A stretch of 27,142 bases of DNA from Conidiobolus incongruus B7586 (Eukaryota; Entomophthoromycota; Entomophthoromycetes; Entomophthorales; Conidiobolaceae). The stretch spans positions 1-27,142 of the forward strand of contig JNEM01008524.1 in the NCBI GenBank assembly GCA_000697335.1, given 5' to 3'. Of the stretch, positions 1-12,632 are shown piece by piece. Every line of letters starts with the position of its first letter. The first letter of the stretch is position 1. A program made the translations under genes and the position numbers. The notes under the pieces were generated by a model. The model saw only the letters and a program-made list of their open reading frames with translations. It ran no database searches and was not told the origin of the DNA.

Positions 1-25
1 TCAATCCATTCATCTGATTATTTAG
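1..25 (+). other. 3' end of first SEC27 intron
   Basis: The window opens inside an intron. CTGAT at 14-18 can serve as branch site and TTTAG ends at 25. The protein becomes colinear with beta'-COP family members at codon 26-28 (CGT), and an in-frame TAG at 23-25 excludes upstream continuation. Confidence 0.8.
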
Positions 26-2921
26 CGTAAATTTTTAAATCGCTCCAATAGAGTTAAAAGTGTAGAACTTCATCCTACAGAACCTTGGGTGCTTACCTCA
101 CTTTATGACGGTAACGTATATATTTGGAATCATGAAACTCAGGTAGAATTTATTTGATTACTACTTATTTACCACTTACAGATTAATATTTTAGGCTATG
201 GTTAAAACTTGGGAAGTTACCAGTGTTCCAGGTATTTATATAATCTTAAAACTTTTATGTACTCTTTTAACTTTATTGATCTCTAGTTCGTACTGCCAAA
301 TTTATTTCTAGAAAGAACTGGATTGTTACCGGTTCTGATGATAAATTAGTTAGAGTTTTTAATTATAACACTGGTGAAAAAGTAGCTAGCTTCGAAGCTC
401 ACGATGACTATATTAGATACATATCCGTACATCCCACTCTCCCTTATATTATTACTTGTTCCGACGATTTAACCATCAAGTGCTTTGACTGGGATAGAAA
501 TTGGAAATGTGTACAAATTTTCGAAGGCCATACTCATTACGTTATGCAAACGGCTTTCAACATGAAAGATACTAATACTTTTGCTTCCGCTTCTTTGGAT
601 AAAACAATCAAAGTTTGGAGCCTTGGCTCTGGGACTGCCAATTTTACTTTAGAAGGCCATGAAAAGGGTGTCAACTGTGTCAACTACTACTTTGGTAATG
701 ATAAGCCTTATATTATTTCTGGTGGTGATGATAAATCCATTAAGATCTGGGATTACACCAACAAAAACTGTATCCGCACCTTGACTGGTCACAACCATAA
801 CATTTCTTTTGCTGTCTTCTTACCAGATTTACCTTTTATTGTATCTGGCTCCGAAGATGGAAATGTTAAAGTTTGGCAACAAAATACCTACAGAGTAGCT
901 ACTAACTTAAACTATGCCTTAGACCGTGCTTGGTCTATTGGTTATCAACGCAACTCAATTTCTTTAGCTTTAGGTTTCGAAGAAGGAACTGTCGTTATTA
1001 AATTGGGTAAAGATGACCCTGTTGCCTCTATGGATAACAGTGGTAGAATTATTTGGTCCAAGCAAAATGAAATTCAAAGTGCTAACATCAAAGCCAGTTT
1101 CGATGAAAATCTTAAAGATGGAGAGAGAATTACCCTTCCTATTAAAGATTTAGGAACTTGCGAGGTATACCCTCAAACTTTACAACACAGTCCCAATGGA
1201 AGATTCGTCACTGTTTGTGGTGATGGTGAATTCATTATTTACACTGCTCTCGCTTGGCGCAGTAAGAGTTTCGGTCAAGGTTTAGAATTTGTATGGGCTC
1301 AAGATTCCAATCATTACGCTACTAGAACCTCTTCCAATCAAATCCAGCTCTTCAAGAATTTCAAAGAAAAGAAGGAAGGACTTCCTCAATTCCAATTCAC
1401 ACCGGAGCAAATTTATGGAGGTACTCTTTTAGCAGTCCGCTCTCCCAGCTTTATCTTATTCTTTGACTGGGAAACTGGATTGTTGGTTCGTAAGATCGAT
1501 GTAGCTGCTAAGAATATTTTCTGGTCTGAATCTGGAGAATTTGTTGCTATTGTTTGTGACACCAACTTCTATATTCTTCAATTTAACCGTGCTGCATTCA
1601 ATCAATTCATTGAATCCGGTGGCGATGTCGGTATTGAAGGAGTTGAAGATGCTTTCGAAGTTACTGCTGAAATTTCTGAAAATGTTAAAACTGCTAAATG
1701 GATTGGTGATTGCTTTTTATACACTACTTCTTTGGGTAGACTCAACTACTTGGTTGGAAATGAAGTGAATACCGTTGCTCATTTCGATAAACCTTCTTAC
1801 CATCTTTTGGGTTACTTGCCCCGTGATAGCCGTGTCTATTTGATAGACAAAGAATTCAATATTGTCAGTTATGCCTTGTCTCTTACAGTTTTGGAATACC
1901 AAACGCTTATCCTTCGTGGAGATTTAAATGCTGCTGAGTCTTTGTTGCCTCAAATTCCAGAACATCAGCGCAACAAGGTTGCACGCTTCCTTGAATCACA
2001 AGGTCTCAAAGAATTAGCGCTTAACATTTCCAACGATCTTGACCACAAATTTGATCTTGCTCTTGGCTTAAATAATTTGGATATTGCCTTGGACATTGCC
2101 AAACAAGTTGACAACGAAATCAAGTGGCGTATTGTTGGTGATCAAGCTCTCAATGCTTGGAATATTGAGGTTGCTGAAGAGTGTATGAAGAAAGCTAACG
2201 ATTTCCCTGGTTTACTTCTTTTATATTCTTCAACTGGTAATCGAGCCGCTCTTGAAGAACTTTTAGAATCATCTAAATCAGCCGGTCAGAATAATGTCGC
2301 TATGATGTGCTCTTTACTCACTCAACAAACAGACAAATCCATTTCACTACTCAGTGAGACCAAGCGTATACCCGAAGCTGCTATATACGCCCGTACATAT
2401 GCCCCTGAAAAGATTTCACCTTTAATCCAAAATTGGAAATCTTACCTTGAAGCTAAGAAGCAGCCCAAGGCCGCTGAAGCTTTAGCTGATCCTGAGCAGT
2501 ACCCTAACTTATTCCCCCGACTAACTAACAATGGAAATGTTGAAAATGCTCCTCAAGAAGATGCAGGATCGGAAAAGCTCTCGGAGAACGCTGAAACTAC
2601 TCAAAATCAAGTAAATGGTAATATCAATTCTGTTTCTCCCACCACTCTGTCCCCAGCCACCTCCTCCAGGAGAGGCACTGGAAAAGAGGAAATTGACGAG
2701 GTATCATCCTTAGCAGATGATGCTATTAGCGACAATCAATCTCATATTTCCATGGAGGTTAATACGACTGGAACTGGGTCGATTAAAGTATAATTAATTA
2801 CTTAACTAAGCAATTTGATGAACTAACATGATTTTAATTTTTATAGGAGATGGATCTGCTTGAAGAGACTGAAGTCACTTTACCTGTTCAAGGTGAAAAT
2901 TTGGATAATTTATTATCTTAA
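26..2921 (+). CDS. SEC27: Coatomer subunit beta' (beta'-COP), 5' end outside window
   Basis: Beta'-COP is the WD40 subunit of the COPI coat that moves cargo from Golgi to ER and binds dilysine retrieval signals. Exons read as 26-142, 195-231, 287-2787 and 2847-2921, phases 0, 1 and 0, giving 909 residues. Bases 1-25 are an intron tail with a CTGAT branch-like site and TTTAG acceptor, so only a short first exon (MKLDIK-like in relatives) is missing. The N-terminal part follows Sec27/COPB2 closely ([50 protein letters not shown]), with six or so WD40 repeats over roughly the first 310 residues. Then come the coatomer WD-associated region ([30 protein letters not shown]), an alpha-solenoid and a low-complexity acidic tail. 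Total length of about 915 matches yeast (889) and human (906). The last exon encodes a short acidic tail ending NLDNLLS. Identity is near certain; splice sites are by eye. Confidence 0.96.
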
Positions 2922-5395
2922 TGAAATTAATCATGCTTTAAAAACACTATTAATTTTTTATAATAGGATATATTTGATTAAATCTACTATTGTTTACCAA
3001 TTCATTTTGTAAATTACTTTGTAATTTGAATAATTCATATTGTTAATACAATTTTAATTGATATCTTTTAATTCTTAATAATCTATTGCTATTTGATGTT
3101 TTATAGGTAGTATTTTTAATAACAAGAATACTACTATTTCGTCATTTCTAATTCATAGATTTATTACTTTGTAACTCAATTAAATATCAAAGCATAAGTC
3201 AATTTTGTAATTTTGTTCACTTTGGTTTTAAATTGACATTATTTTAATAAACAAATAATCAAAATTTTATATACAATTTAAAACAGTCATATCTGTTCAA
3301 CACTTGAACTAGAAGTTAGTCTTTTATTTTGCATACAAAATTCAGTTTTACCCAATGAATTGACGTTTCAGTCTCTTAGATATTTGAATATTCTAAGTTG
3401 AAACAAAATATTTAAATAATTATATAATTAAACAAAAATTTCAATAAATAATATTGTGTAATAATTTATTAGTAGAATAAATTTTAATTTAATATAAATA
3501 AAAAATTAATTGTTTTTATATTCTTTTATATATTCATTTTTCCAATGGATTTATAATGAAATTAATAGCAATTGATAAATAAAGTAATATTGAGTTAATG
3601 ATATTTTATAATATATACTCAATTATAATCAAATTAATGATGTATATTTCATATTTAAATATAATCAGGGTGATATTAAAAAATTAGTTATAAAGTTAAA
3701 TATTAATTTAACATAATCTTTTTCCATTATTTCTAATATTCAAATATTTCCTTTAATGTGTATTATCAAAATAAAGAAATTGGTATAGATTATGTATTAT
3801 TATTTTTAATTTATTTAATCAAAATTGAATATTTGTAATATTTGAAATCAAATTCATCTTGTAAAATTAATTTTACAAAATTCTTATTAATTATATTACT
3901 TGGAAATAAACTATTAATTCTGGTTCTTTTACTTTTATTACTGCTGAAAATATTTAAAATATAATCTAAAATATTATCAAGAAAGTTAAAAATTGTAGTT
4001 TTAAGAATAGTATTAGTTTTAATAAAAGTATCAATCTTTAATCTTTATGTAATATAATCTATTATTACCATAAAATTAAAAAAATGGGAAATTTTTTAAT
4101 TTTTAATTTTTTAAACTTATTATTAATTTCAAATAAAAGAATATATACAAAATAAATAAGAAAATATATAGTTTTGAATTATATATATATAATATTTTTT
4201 TTGATTAAAAAATAATTTTTAAAATTAGTTATTTAATTTAATTATATTTAAACTAAATAATAATCATCAAATGTTTTTTATTTTAATATCAATAAAATTA
4301 AACTATAAACTTTTTAAAATTATTTAAAATTCATAAGTGGTTTTTAATAATAAAACATTATTTGAATTAATAATTTATTACTAGATAAATTATTTTAAGA
4401 TTAAGAAAAAAAATTATTTAAAACCTATTAAAATTTAAAAGATTAATTTCAATTATTACTCTTTTAATTATTAATAAAATGAAAAAGTATATTAAAAAAC
4501 ACCTTTTTATTTTAGTTAAAGAATTATCAAGATACTTTAATATTAATTACATAAGTATTTTATATATATTAAAGTTTAAATTAAAATTAATTATTAATAT
4601 TATAAATTAAATACCTTATAATTTAATAAAAACCTCAAAAAAACTAAAGTAATTATTATTACATAAAACTTATCAAGGTATAGTTAAAAACTAAAGCTTT
4701 TATAGTAAATTATTATAATTAATAAACTTTAATATTTATATATAAATTTTTATTAAAATATAAATTAAAATGTTAAAATAAGTTAAATTAACTTTTTTTT
4801 ATAAATTCTTTTAAATAAATACTATATTAATAAATAAATATTAATTATTGTAATAGATTATAATAATATATACTATTCTTATTTAATTTTTAAAAGAAAA
4901 TTAATTAATAATAAACTTAATAATATTTTTTAAATAAAATTATTTTTAATTGATATTTTTAATATAATTTAAAAAAACTTATTATTTTATATAATAATTA
5001 TAAAATATATAAAGTTAAAGTTATAAAATACTTTCTAATTAATAATAACTAGAAAAAACTACTATATTTAGTATATTCTTTAAATAATAATCTATATAAC
5101 TATAATTGTTTTAGGTAATTAAAAAACTAACTTATAAGAAAGAAAATTTCTACAAGAAAATTTAATTGGTTTATAAAACATCAAATTTTAGTTTTTAATA
5201 AAAAATCTGTTTTTTAAGTGTCAAAACTTTGTTAAAGGTGTGGCAAAAAGTTGTTAGAAATAAAAGAAATTTTTAATTTTATATTATATATTTATCTTTA
5301 TATATTTTATATTAAAATGTTTATTTTTTTCAATTGCAAAAAATTCCTATTATTTAAATTACAAAGTAATATTCTTGAATTAACTTCATTCAAAG
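2922..5395. other. AT-rich spacer after SEC27, no gene seen
   Basis: The first few hundred bases should hold the SEC27 3' UTR; no sharp AATAAA lies within 100 nt of the stop, and the first clear one is near 3246. From about 3400 to 5300 the sequence is almost only A and T, with stops in every frame at close spacing. No codon-like composition, tRNA-like fold or terminal repeats were found. Confidence 0.7.
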
Positions 5396-5650
5396 ATTGA
5401 AGAGCAGCAAGATCATAAGAAAAGAAAATTATTGACAGATATTTCAAATTATGATGCTCTAAAAGACCTAAAAACAGAGATTAAGCAAATGGTGATGCTT
5501 AATTTAAGAAATAATCTAATTTAGTAAACTGTATTTAAATGAATCTTTTAGGAGGATCATTTTGATAGCTTTATGAAATTGTTTACTTCAAGGTATCTAT
5601 CACTAATAGAATTATCTGTTCAAAAATCATATTTTACCAAAGAATTCTAA
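5396..5650 (+). CDS. Speculative small spliced gene or decayed gene, 3' part only
   Basis: Two short open stretches, 5396-5491 and 5552-5650 (stop TAA), join in phase across a possible 60-nt intron (GTGATG donor, CTTTTAG acceptor). Joined they give 64 residues starting IEEQQDHKKRKLL and passing through DLKTEIKQM and EDHFDSFMKLF, a charged, leucine-spaced sequence that could be a coiled coil. An acceptor-like CAAAG lies just before 5396. No good first exon was found: an ATG at 5317 opens a frame that ends at a stop just after 5396, in a different frame. No family is recognised. Open runs of this length are common by chance in such DNA, so this rests on composition alone. It could be noise, a decayed gene, or a real gene whose first exon I missed. 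Confidence 0.22.
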
Positions 5651-8366
5651 TTTTTAATATCTGATCAACCTGACAAATTCCTAATTCCATTAAAATCATT
5701 CAAATTAATAAAACGATCTTAATAATCTCCAATTTGAACTGGAGAATTGAAATATGAAATACATTTAACGAATTTGAACTGAGTAGATCAATTCTACTTC
5801 AAGGATGTCAAGGTAATTTAATCCCATTTCATTAATGGAGATCAAGAAATAGTAACTCAATCCACTAATATATTAGCTTGAAGTCATGCTTCAATATATT
5901 AATTTAGTCTAATCTATTACTAGCCGCTCACTTATTCGATATTATTAATCAAGTTTTTTTGATACTGTCACTTTGGAAAGTATTTGATAACATTAATACT
6001 ACAAGCTTCTAGGTACTGTGTCAATGAGTAAATTATTGTCAAGTAACTGTAACCAAGTTACATTTTTTAATTCACTATATTTATTTATCATCTCACATAT
6101 ACCATAGAAATTTTACAAATTGTCCATATCAAGTATGTTTAGTAAATCTTGATTTCATAAAATAAAAATTGAAAATCACACTAAGCCTAACTAGGATTGA
6201 AAATGGACAATAAGATCATATCAATACATCATAATGATCGGAATTAATGATATTGCTATTTAATTTATGAATTTATTATAATCCAATATCCCTCATTATA
6301 TTATTAACATAATAATTGAATAATATATTGTATGCTTTATTATAATTGTAATTTTAATTTATATAACATTAAATTTATAGAATTTAATTGATAACTATGG
6401 GTTTTTTATTTTAAATAATTTAAAAAAAATTTTTAAATCATTCCAGTAATGAAATCATTTATAATTTTGTTACAAAATACTTAAAATATAGTTCTTATTA
6501 TATTTTATATATCGCGAAAAAGTATCAGATTGAGAATATGATACAATGAAATTTCATTTACTTAACCACGTCAATTATAGTTTTAAAATATATTTCTAAC
6601 AATTCAAGTAATATGAATCATTTCCTAATATTAATCATTAAATACGTTTCATATATTTCTATTATGATCATTTATTGATTATTTATTTTTTTTTCGGAAT
6701 TATAATTTTTATCAATATTTCAATATTGATAAATGGACGAGTTTCATTAATCAAAAATCATATTAAATAAATTATTAACTATTTAATTGGTTGATATCAA
6801 GTACTGAAGTCATTATTAGAATTGTGACCTTCGTTTTAAAAATTGTAACATATTCTAAAAAAAGGATACTTATGATCAAATGATGATTTAAATTGAATAT
6901 TAAATTAAGTTGGGCTTAGTTTTAATTGAAGAAAGTGGGAAATTGCAAATGATGACAGAAAAATGAAATCATAAAAAAAGTAAGAAAATATTTTACTAAG
7001 ACTTTTGACTGATAAATTTATAATATAGTGAATTATTATTTTTATAAGATAATTTATTTGATAAATCATATTGAGTTGTAAAATCAAAAAATGAAGTTAA
7101 ATTGGAATATAAATTTAGTTTCATAATGACTGAATCAAATAATTTAACGTACGATTATCAAATCTCTAATTATTAAAAAAAGATTGATTTTACTTAGTAT
7201 GGAATTTTAATTTGAATTTGATATATTAATTGATAATCTATTTTTGATAATTATTTGATTTATTCTATTATTATTGGTCACCTTACATAGGTTTATTAAA
7301 AAATAATTAAATGATGTATGTATATCAAGTGTATAATACTATTAAACTTACATTTTCAACTAACTAAAATTAAACAGTTTATAAAAATAGGGTATTAATC
7401 AAAGTAAAATCAAGAGAACAATATTAAATCAAGTAATTACTGAATTGCTAGTTTATTATTGAATTTAAAATAACTGGTTTGTATATTGATGAATGTGATA
7501 GGATAATGATGATGAAAAACTAGGTTGTTGACATGATTTCAGCGATTGACATAGGAATGAAACTAGATTAAACACAAAATGAATTGAAATTAATTGATCC
7601 TTGGTGAGTTAATCAAATTATTCAGGGAGGATTGTATTTGGAAAGGATAGCCAATACATCATTGAATCACTGATCATTATCAAGTGATAGTGAATACGGA
7701 TGTGAAATTGATTTGACTCAAGTGAATCCTTGTCTCAAAGAGGAGATTTAATTTGCATTTTAGTGTCAAAACTGGAGGATTAGAAGATTCAAATGAATCG
7801 TTTCAAGCTACATTCTATATAACAGAAAGAACTAAAAATATAAATGAGCTATATACCTCCTCTAGATCCTATGAAAGCTCTAAAGCTATCTCCTATAAAA
7901 TTGAAAGAGTGCTTTACCTTGTTTAATATTAGCTTGAAACTCGAAACATTTTTACATATTAAATTCAGGTAATCGGGGATAAACCAAGAATTACCCTGAA
8001 AAGGTAAATTTGTTCAAGTGTAGTGAGAGTGATGATCATATTTTGAGGCCTAATGGTTCTGATTGGTGAATTTGAGGCGAAGCAAGTGGCCTGTAATTGA
8101 TGCGATATTTATTTGGGACAATTCTATTTGGTTCAGAGCTCTTAATTGATACAATTCAACTATGGCAATGATTGGCTGGTCCAGGATTTTAGCTTAAACC
8201 GGAAAGGAGGACAGTGTGGGTTGAAGTGGTGCGTTTCAAACTGAATAGGAGAGATTGAGTAAAAAAATTTTGGACTTTTAATTAGTTTTAGCTTATTACT
8301 CAATTCGTGGAACAAAGGAGCCAAGTTTTAAATTTAAATTTGAAGCGTTTGCCCTTGAACTCAAAA
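5651..8366. other. Spacer, no supported gene
   Basis: AT-rich up to about 7450, then visibly richer in G and C towards the next promoter. It contains a hairpin-like repeat near 5870-5905 and a 12-bp-arm palindrome at 6708-6733 (listed separately). The longest open frames (60 codons on - at 6905-7087; 66 codons without a start on + at 7726-7926) are low-complexity or chance-like. Confidence 0.65.
6708..6733. repeat. Perfect palindrome, 12-bp arms, 2-nt centre
   Basis: The left arm TTTATCAATATT (6708-6719) is the exact reverse complement of the right arm AATATTGATAAA (6722-6733), separated by TC. It can form a hairpin or cruciform. No gene lies within 1 kb and no duplicated flanks were seen. 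Confidence 0.85.
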
Positions 8367-8410
8367 CCAATCACCATTGGCTGAAATTTTAAACCAACTA
8401 AATTATAAAA
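8367..8410 (+). promoter_or_regulatory. CCAAT, inverted CCAAT and TATA box upstream of the W-repeat gene
   Basis: CCAAT at 8367-8371 is followed by CCATTGG (inverted CCAAT) at 8374-8380 and TATAAAA at 8404-8410, then GGGACC. Spacing and order fit a Pol II core promoter with an NF-Y/HAP site. The start of transcription would fall near 8435-8450, leaving a leader of about 170-185 nt before the ATG at 8621. Inferred from motifs only. Confidence 0.5.
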
Positions 8411-8620
8411 GGGACCTTGATTCCATTGGGATATTCTTGATCTAAAGGCTTATCACCTATTTGTGCTACTTGACCATCTGTCCTATTTCATCATTGAAAT
8501 AATATAATAACAATACACGGGGGAGAAAATAGTTAATTATTTGGTTATTGTCAAGTTATTAGTATCATTGTTATTGTAATATTTTGTCTTTTTCTTTGGG
8601 TGAATATTTTAACAGTTATC

Positions 8621-9550
8621 ATGGATAATACCAACCAAGCTTTTCCATCGCCGAGTCCTATTCCCTCAAAGTGTCCCATCCCTCAAACTACTGGCTTTAC
8701 CAGTAAGTATTCTCATGATTAAAACTAGTGATCAAATACTAATACAGTGAATAGATTTTTTTTCAGATGCAGATACTTCTATTGAAACCGTTGATCAAGC
8801 TATGAAACGTAGGTTTTACACATATAATCATTAATATGAATAACTGACTTATTGTTATATTTAGTGATGGATAGCAAATTCAATACGCAGTTTTACACCT
8901 GGATAAGAAATGAAAACAATGTGGATTATATATCATTTTATTTAAGGCGAGTAATTGTCGATTTTGAGCAGCACGACTTCTTGGCCATTCAAAGAGCTAT
9001 CAAATGGCTGGTTGATGGGTGGTCGGTGCCGCGTATAGCTGAGCTATTGATCAAGCTATTTTATCATTGGGGAATTCAAAATGAAAAGTTTGCGAAACTG
9101 GTGTCTGAAATAACAAAATCCTGGCCAATTGTTCCACATACCGTAGATTTAGTAGTCACACTGGTAATAGGCGAAAGGTCCAGTAAAACGGCCAAATTTA
9201 CAAGGTATTTTACTCAGGACTGGGAGCCTTCAGCTATTGTAGATTTGGTGTCCAGAGTAGGAACTCGACTAGGATGGACAGAACGCTACTTTAAGCATTT
9301 TATTATTCAATACCTTAACTTAACGCATCAAAATCACCCGTGGCCAAATCATTTGCCTGAGGATACAACACATATTATCAAGCAAAAATTTCAGGCTTGG
9401 AAAAATCTGAAAAGGGATCAGTGGAATACCAATGATTTATCAGATAACTTCCCTTCACTCGTTCATTTTTCAAGTTGGATACTGGGCTTAATGCTAAGTC
9501 TTGAATATCCGCCAAAACAAACCCAAAATCATCCACCTTCCTTACAGTGA
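8621..9550 (+). CDS. Unrecognised 269-residue protein with tryptophan-spaced helical repeats
   Basis: Exons 8621-8702, 8767-8808 and 8865-9550 join in phase (introns of 64 and 56 nt, GTAAGT and GTAGGT donors, TTTCAG and TTTAG acceptors). The start chosen is the first ATG after the TATA-type promoter; it gives a Pro/Ser-rich N-terminus (FPSPSPIPSKCPIPQ). The body from about residue 43 is helical and soluble-looking, with no signal peptide or membrane span. Three units of 33-34 residues begin near W94 (DGWSVPRIAELL), W128 (KSWPIVPHTVDLV) and W161 (QDWEPSAIVDLV). Each runs W, then hydrophobic residues about every third or fourth position, then an aromatic (KFA, KFT, YFK). A weaker unit may lie around W54. 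The C-terminus is Pro/Gln-rich. I cannot assign a family or function. Clean splicing, promoter and codon-like composition make it a real gene. Confidence 0.85.
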
Positions 9551-10398
9551 TCTCTGACCCCTGAGTGGGGAACTTGCAGGACTCGCTGTAATTAAAATTG
9601 TATTTTTATTTTTATCCATGAAAGTAAGCTCACTAATGCAAAATTTATGTATGAGATACTTTTACAAAAGCACAAGGACTTTTGACAAAAATAATTTCAT
9701 TACTGAAATTAAAAAATATCGCCTTTACTCTATCTCGTAATAGTTTAAAAAATCAGTTCCCTCCCATTAAAACCCTCCTCTCCTCTCTCAATCTTCAATT
9801 TTTAAATAAAAATCATTTCTTGAAAAAAATAATCATATATATGATATATTTTTATATGCCGAATTATTTATTATTATATAGTGTTATTTTATCACAATAC
9901 TCTGCACTTTGATATACATTTTAGTATGAATAAAAGTATAATATTTAGTCAAGGCTTATTTACAGAACAATGCTTGCACTATAATTTAGTCATTCAAAAT
10001 ATGTGTGAATAACTATCTCTCTATAGTTCAAATTACACCAATATTATACTTGAATCAAAATTATTTAAAAAAACAAATATTCATTGATAAAAAAATCACA
10101 AAAATTTCCTTAAATTCATTAAGTGTTTCAATATAATATTAAAAAATATATATACTGAAATTTTAATATTAAATATTTTGTATTTTATTCTTAATAGTTT
10201 TAATCCTTTAAATTTGAAAAATAAAAAAGTCGGAATAAATAAATTTTATATTTCGATCACTAAAACTTTATTTAAGTTAAATTTATGAAATTCAAGTATA
10301 TTTGTTCCTAATATCCGTCAATTTTGTAACTTGACGAATTTAAGAGATATATCAATTGTTACATCAAGTTAAAACAATCAAATAATATTTGTTTTACA

Positions 10399-10435
<37 letters not shown>

Positions 10436-12632
10436 GATACACTTACAAATACCTGAATCAACTTATAGCTCCAAACTAAATAAAAATACTCAATTTAAAG
10501 TTTTGAAAGAAAGCTTAAATTGAATTTTAATCATAGTGGAAAATTTCAATTATCACAATATCTCCTAGTAGTTTAAATTAACCCAATTTAATCAATAGCA
10601 CCATTGAATATTGGATATTATTTCAACACTCATTCATATCAAATACAAAATTTTTTGGATTCAACGAGTTTAAAATGATGATATGTATAAATATATCGCC
10701 CAAATAATAACCGTTAAAAACCATAACTTAATCAAGTTAAGAATTTTTAAATTTTTTAAATCAAAATTCAATATAAAAATCTGCAAAATTTAATATAAAA
10801 AATTATCCTTTTGTAATCGCTCTTTTATTATAATTGATTAGTTTAAACTAATTCTTTTTATTCCTTATTTCCTTTATATTTTTCAAATTTATAAAAATTA
10901 TCCTTTGTTTAATATACAATTATTTTATTATTAAGTATCCATTATTTATTTACTTATCTATATTTAATTTTTAACATATTATACTCCTGTATAAAATATA
11001 GAATTAAAATATATTTTTATTATTTTTAATATCAACAATTAAATTTAGTAAAATCTAATTAAGAGATTGCCCAGTTTATAAATTGCACCTCAAAATTTCA
11101 TATGAATCAATAAGCTAAGTTTGAAAACTTCGAATTATTGGTTCAGAATTAAAGAATACTGATATTCAATTATTTTGTATCAAAAGTTCATATTAATTGT
11201 TTGAAAATTATCACTCATTTCTTAATATCTTCATTCTATATTCAATATTTATTGCCTAACATTAATTCATGATTACAAGCATAGCTTCAGATTTAATCCA
11301 TTATGTTATATTGATTAATGTTAAATAATCAACAATCTAATTAGTTAAATTTATTATGTAAATTATATTAGATTGAATCTTTACAAAAAATTAATATAAA
11401 TTTTATTATTAATTATGATGATAGATACATTAAAAAATTGATTAACTTAATATAGAGATAAGCTATATCGTAATCGTTTATTCAGTTAGAAAATATCGAT
11501 TATTGGATTATAACCTGTATATTAGTAAATTTCAATTATTTTTCTCACAGGTTATTTTAGGCTACAATATATACATTTATACATTGTAATTTTTATAAAT
11601 TTTTATCTATAAAATCATAAAAAATTCTCTTTTGAATATTATAAAATATAATAAATTAAATCTATGTAATAAATCATTGGTTATTTCATTGTATTAGCAA
11701 TAGTTACACAAAACTTGAAGAATACTACCAAATTAACATATAACAAAGTTGAAAATTAACCTGCGACTGTTAAGTGATTTTATTTTAAAAATCATCCATA
11801 TGATGATCTTGATTTATATCAATAACTTTGGGTGTTGATAAATTTTAAATTTAAACAAATATGCTTTTCATCATTATTTTAGTATATACGTCTTTTATAG
11901 CATGGTATTCTGATCAACTATAATTATATTAATCAGTTTTGATAAAAAATCAAAATTCTTTAATATTAAATCTTAAATCACCTGGAAATAATTCAACAAT
12001 ATTAAATTAAAACTAATCAATTGATATAGCTCTATTTATAATCAAACAAGTTTTTGATATTATATTAGATGCAAAGTCACTATTAAGTCTTTATGGTCTA
12101 TAATTCTTTACCCTATTAGGAATTTAAAAATCAATTTGATTAGACAGATCAGAATAAGGACTTTAGGTGATAATGAATTGAATCATGAATACTGACCCAT
12201 TAAAATAGTGATTAATACCCAAGTCAAAAATAATTAAATCTTAACATTAAATTTTTCTATTTAGTGTATCAATTAAGGTTACTCAACTGCTTTACTATTT
12301 GATATAGAAGAGTGTATAACTCTGCTAACTTGTATAGAATTCTAATAATTAATTTAATAAAATATGGTGGTTGAATAAACACAATAAAAAGAGGTGATTA
12401 ACATTTAATTGGTTTACGTTGATCAAATCTGGATAAAATTGCCAAATTGATCCCCTGAATAGTATAAGATGAAAAATAAGGAAACTAAATTAATCATATC
12501 ACAATCAATAAGTTGAATATAAAAATAGTAATTTATGAATTCATGCTATTAACTTGTTTAATAATTTTAAATTTTAATATACCAACTGTATTTGTACACT
12601 TATCAATTTTAATTTTCAAATTGGAGTTTGTT
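9551..12632. other. AT-rich spacer with an (AT)n tract, no gene seen
   Basis: The 3' UTR of the W-repeat gene begins here. A 76-codon frame at 9682-9912 is hydrophobic low-complexity sequence with no recognisable feature and sits in the expected UTR. The rest shows dense stops in all frames. Apart from the (AT)15 tract nothing stands out. Confidence 0.65.
10401..10430. repeat. (AT)15 dinucleotide microsatellite
   Basis: Fifteen uninterrupted AT units between GTTTTACAGG and CAGAGG. It is likely to vary in length between strains and may form a cruciform. Confidence 0.97.

Noticed and set aside
6905-7087. 60-codon open frame on the - strand
   Set aside because: Low-complexity Ile/Phe/Ser/Leu translation typical of AT-rich spacer; length within chance expectation.
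7726-7926. 66-codon open stretch on the + strand without a start codon (contains ITERTKNINELYTSS)
   Set aside because: Considered as a lost exon, but no convincing splice sites or ATG connect it. Runs of this size are expected a few times in so many AT-rich bases.
9682-9912. 76-codon open frame on the + strand
   Set aside because: Hydrophobic Leu/Ile/Tyr/Asn-rich noise in the expected 3' UTR of the W-repeat gene. No family features and no splice-linked extension.
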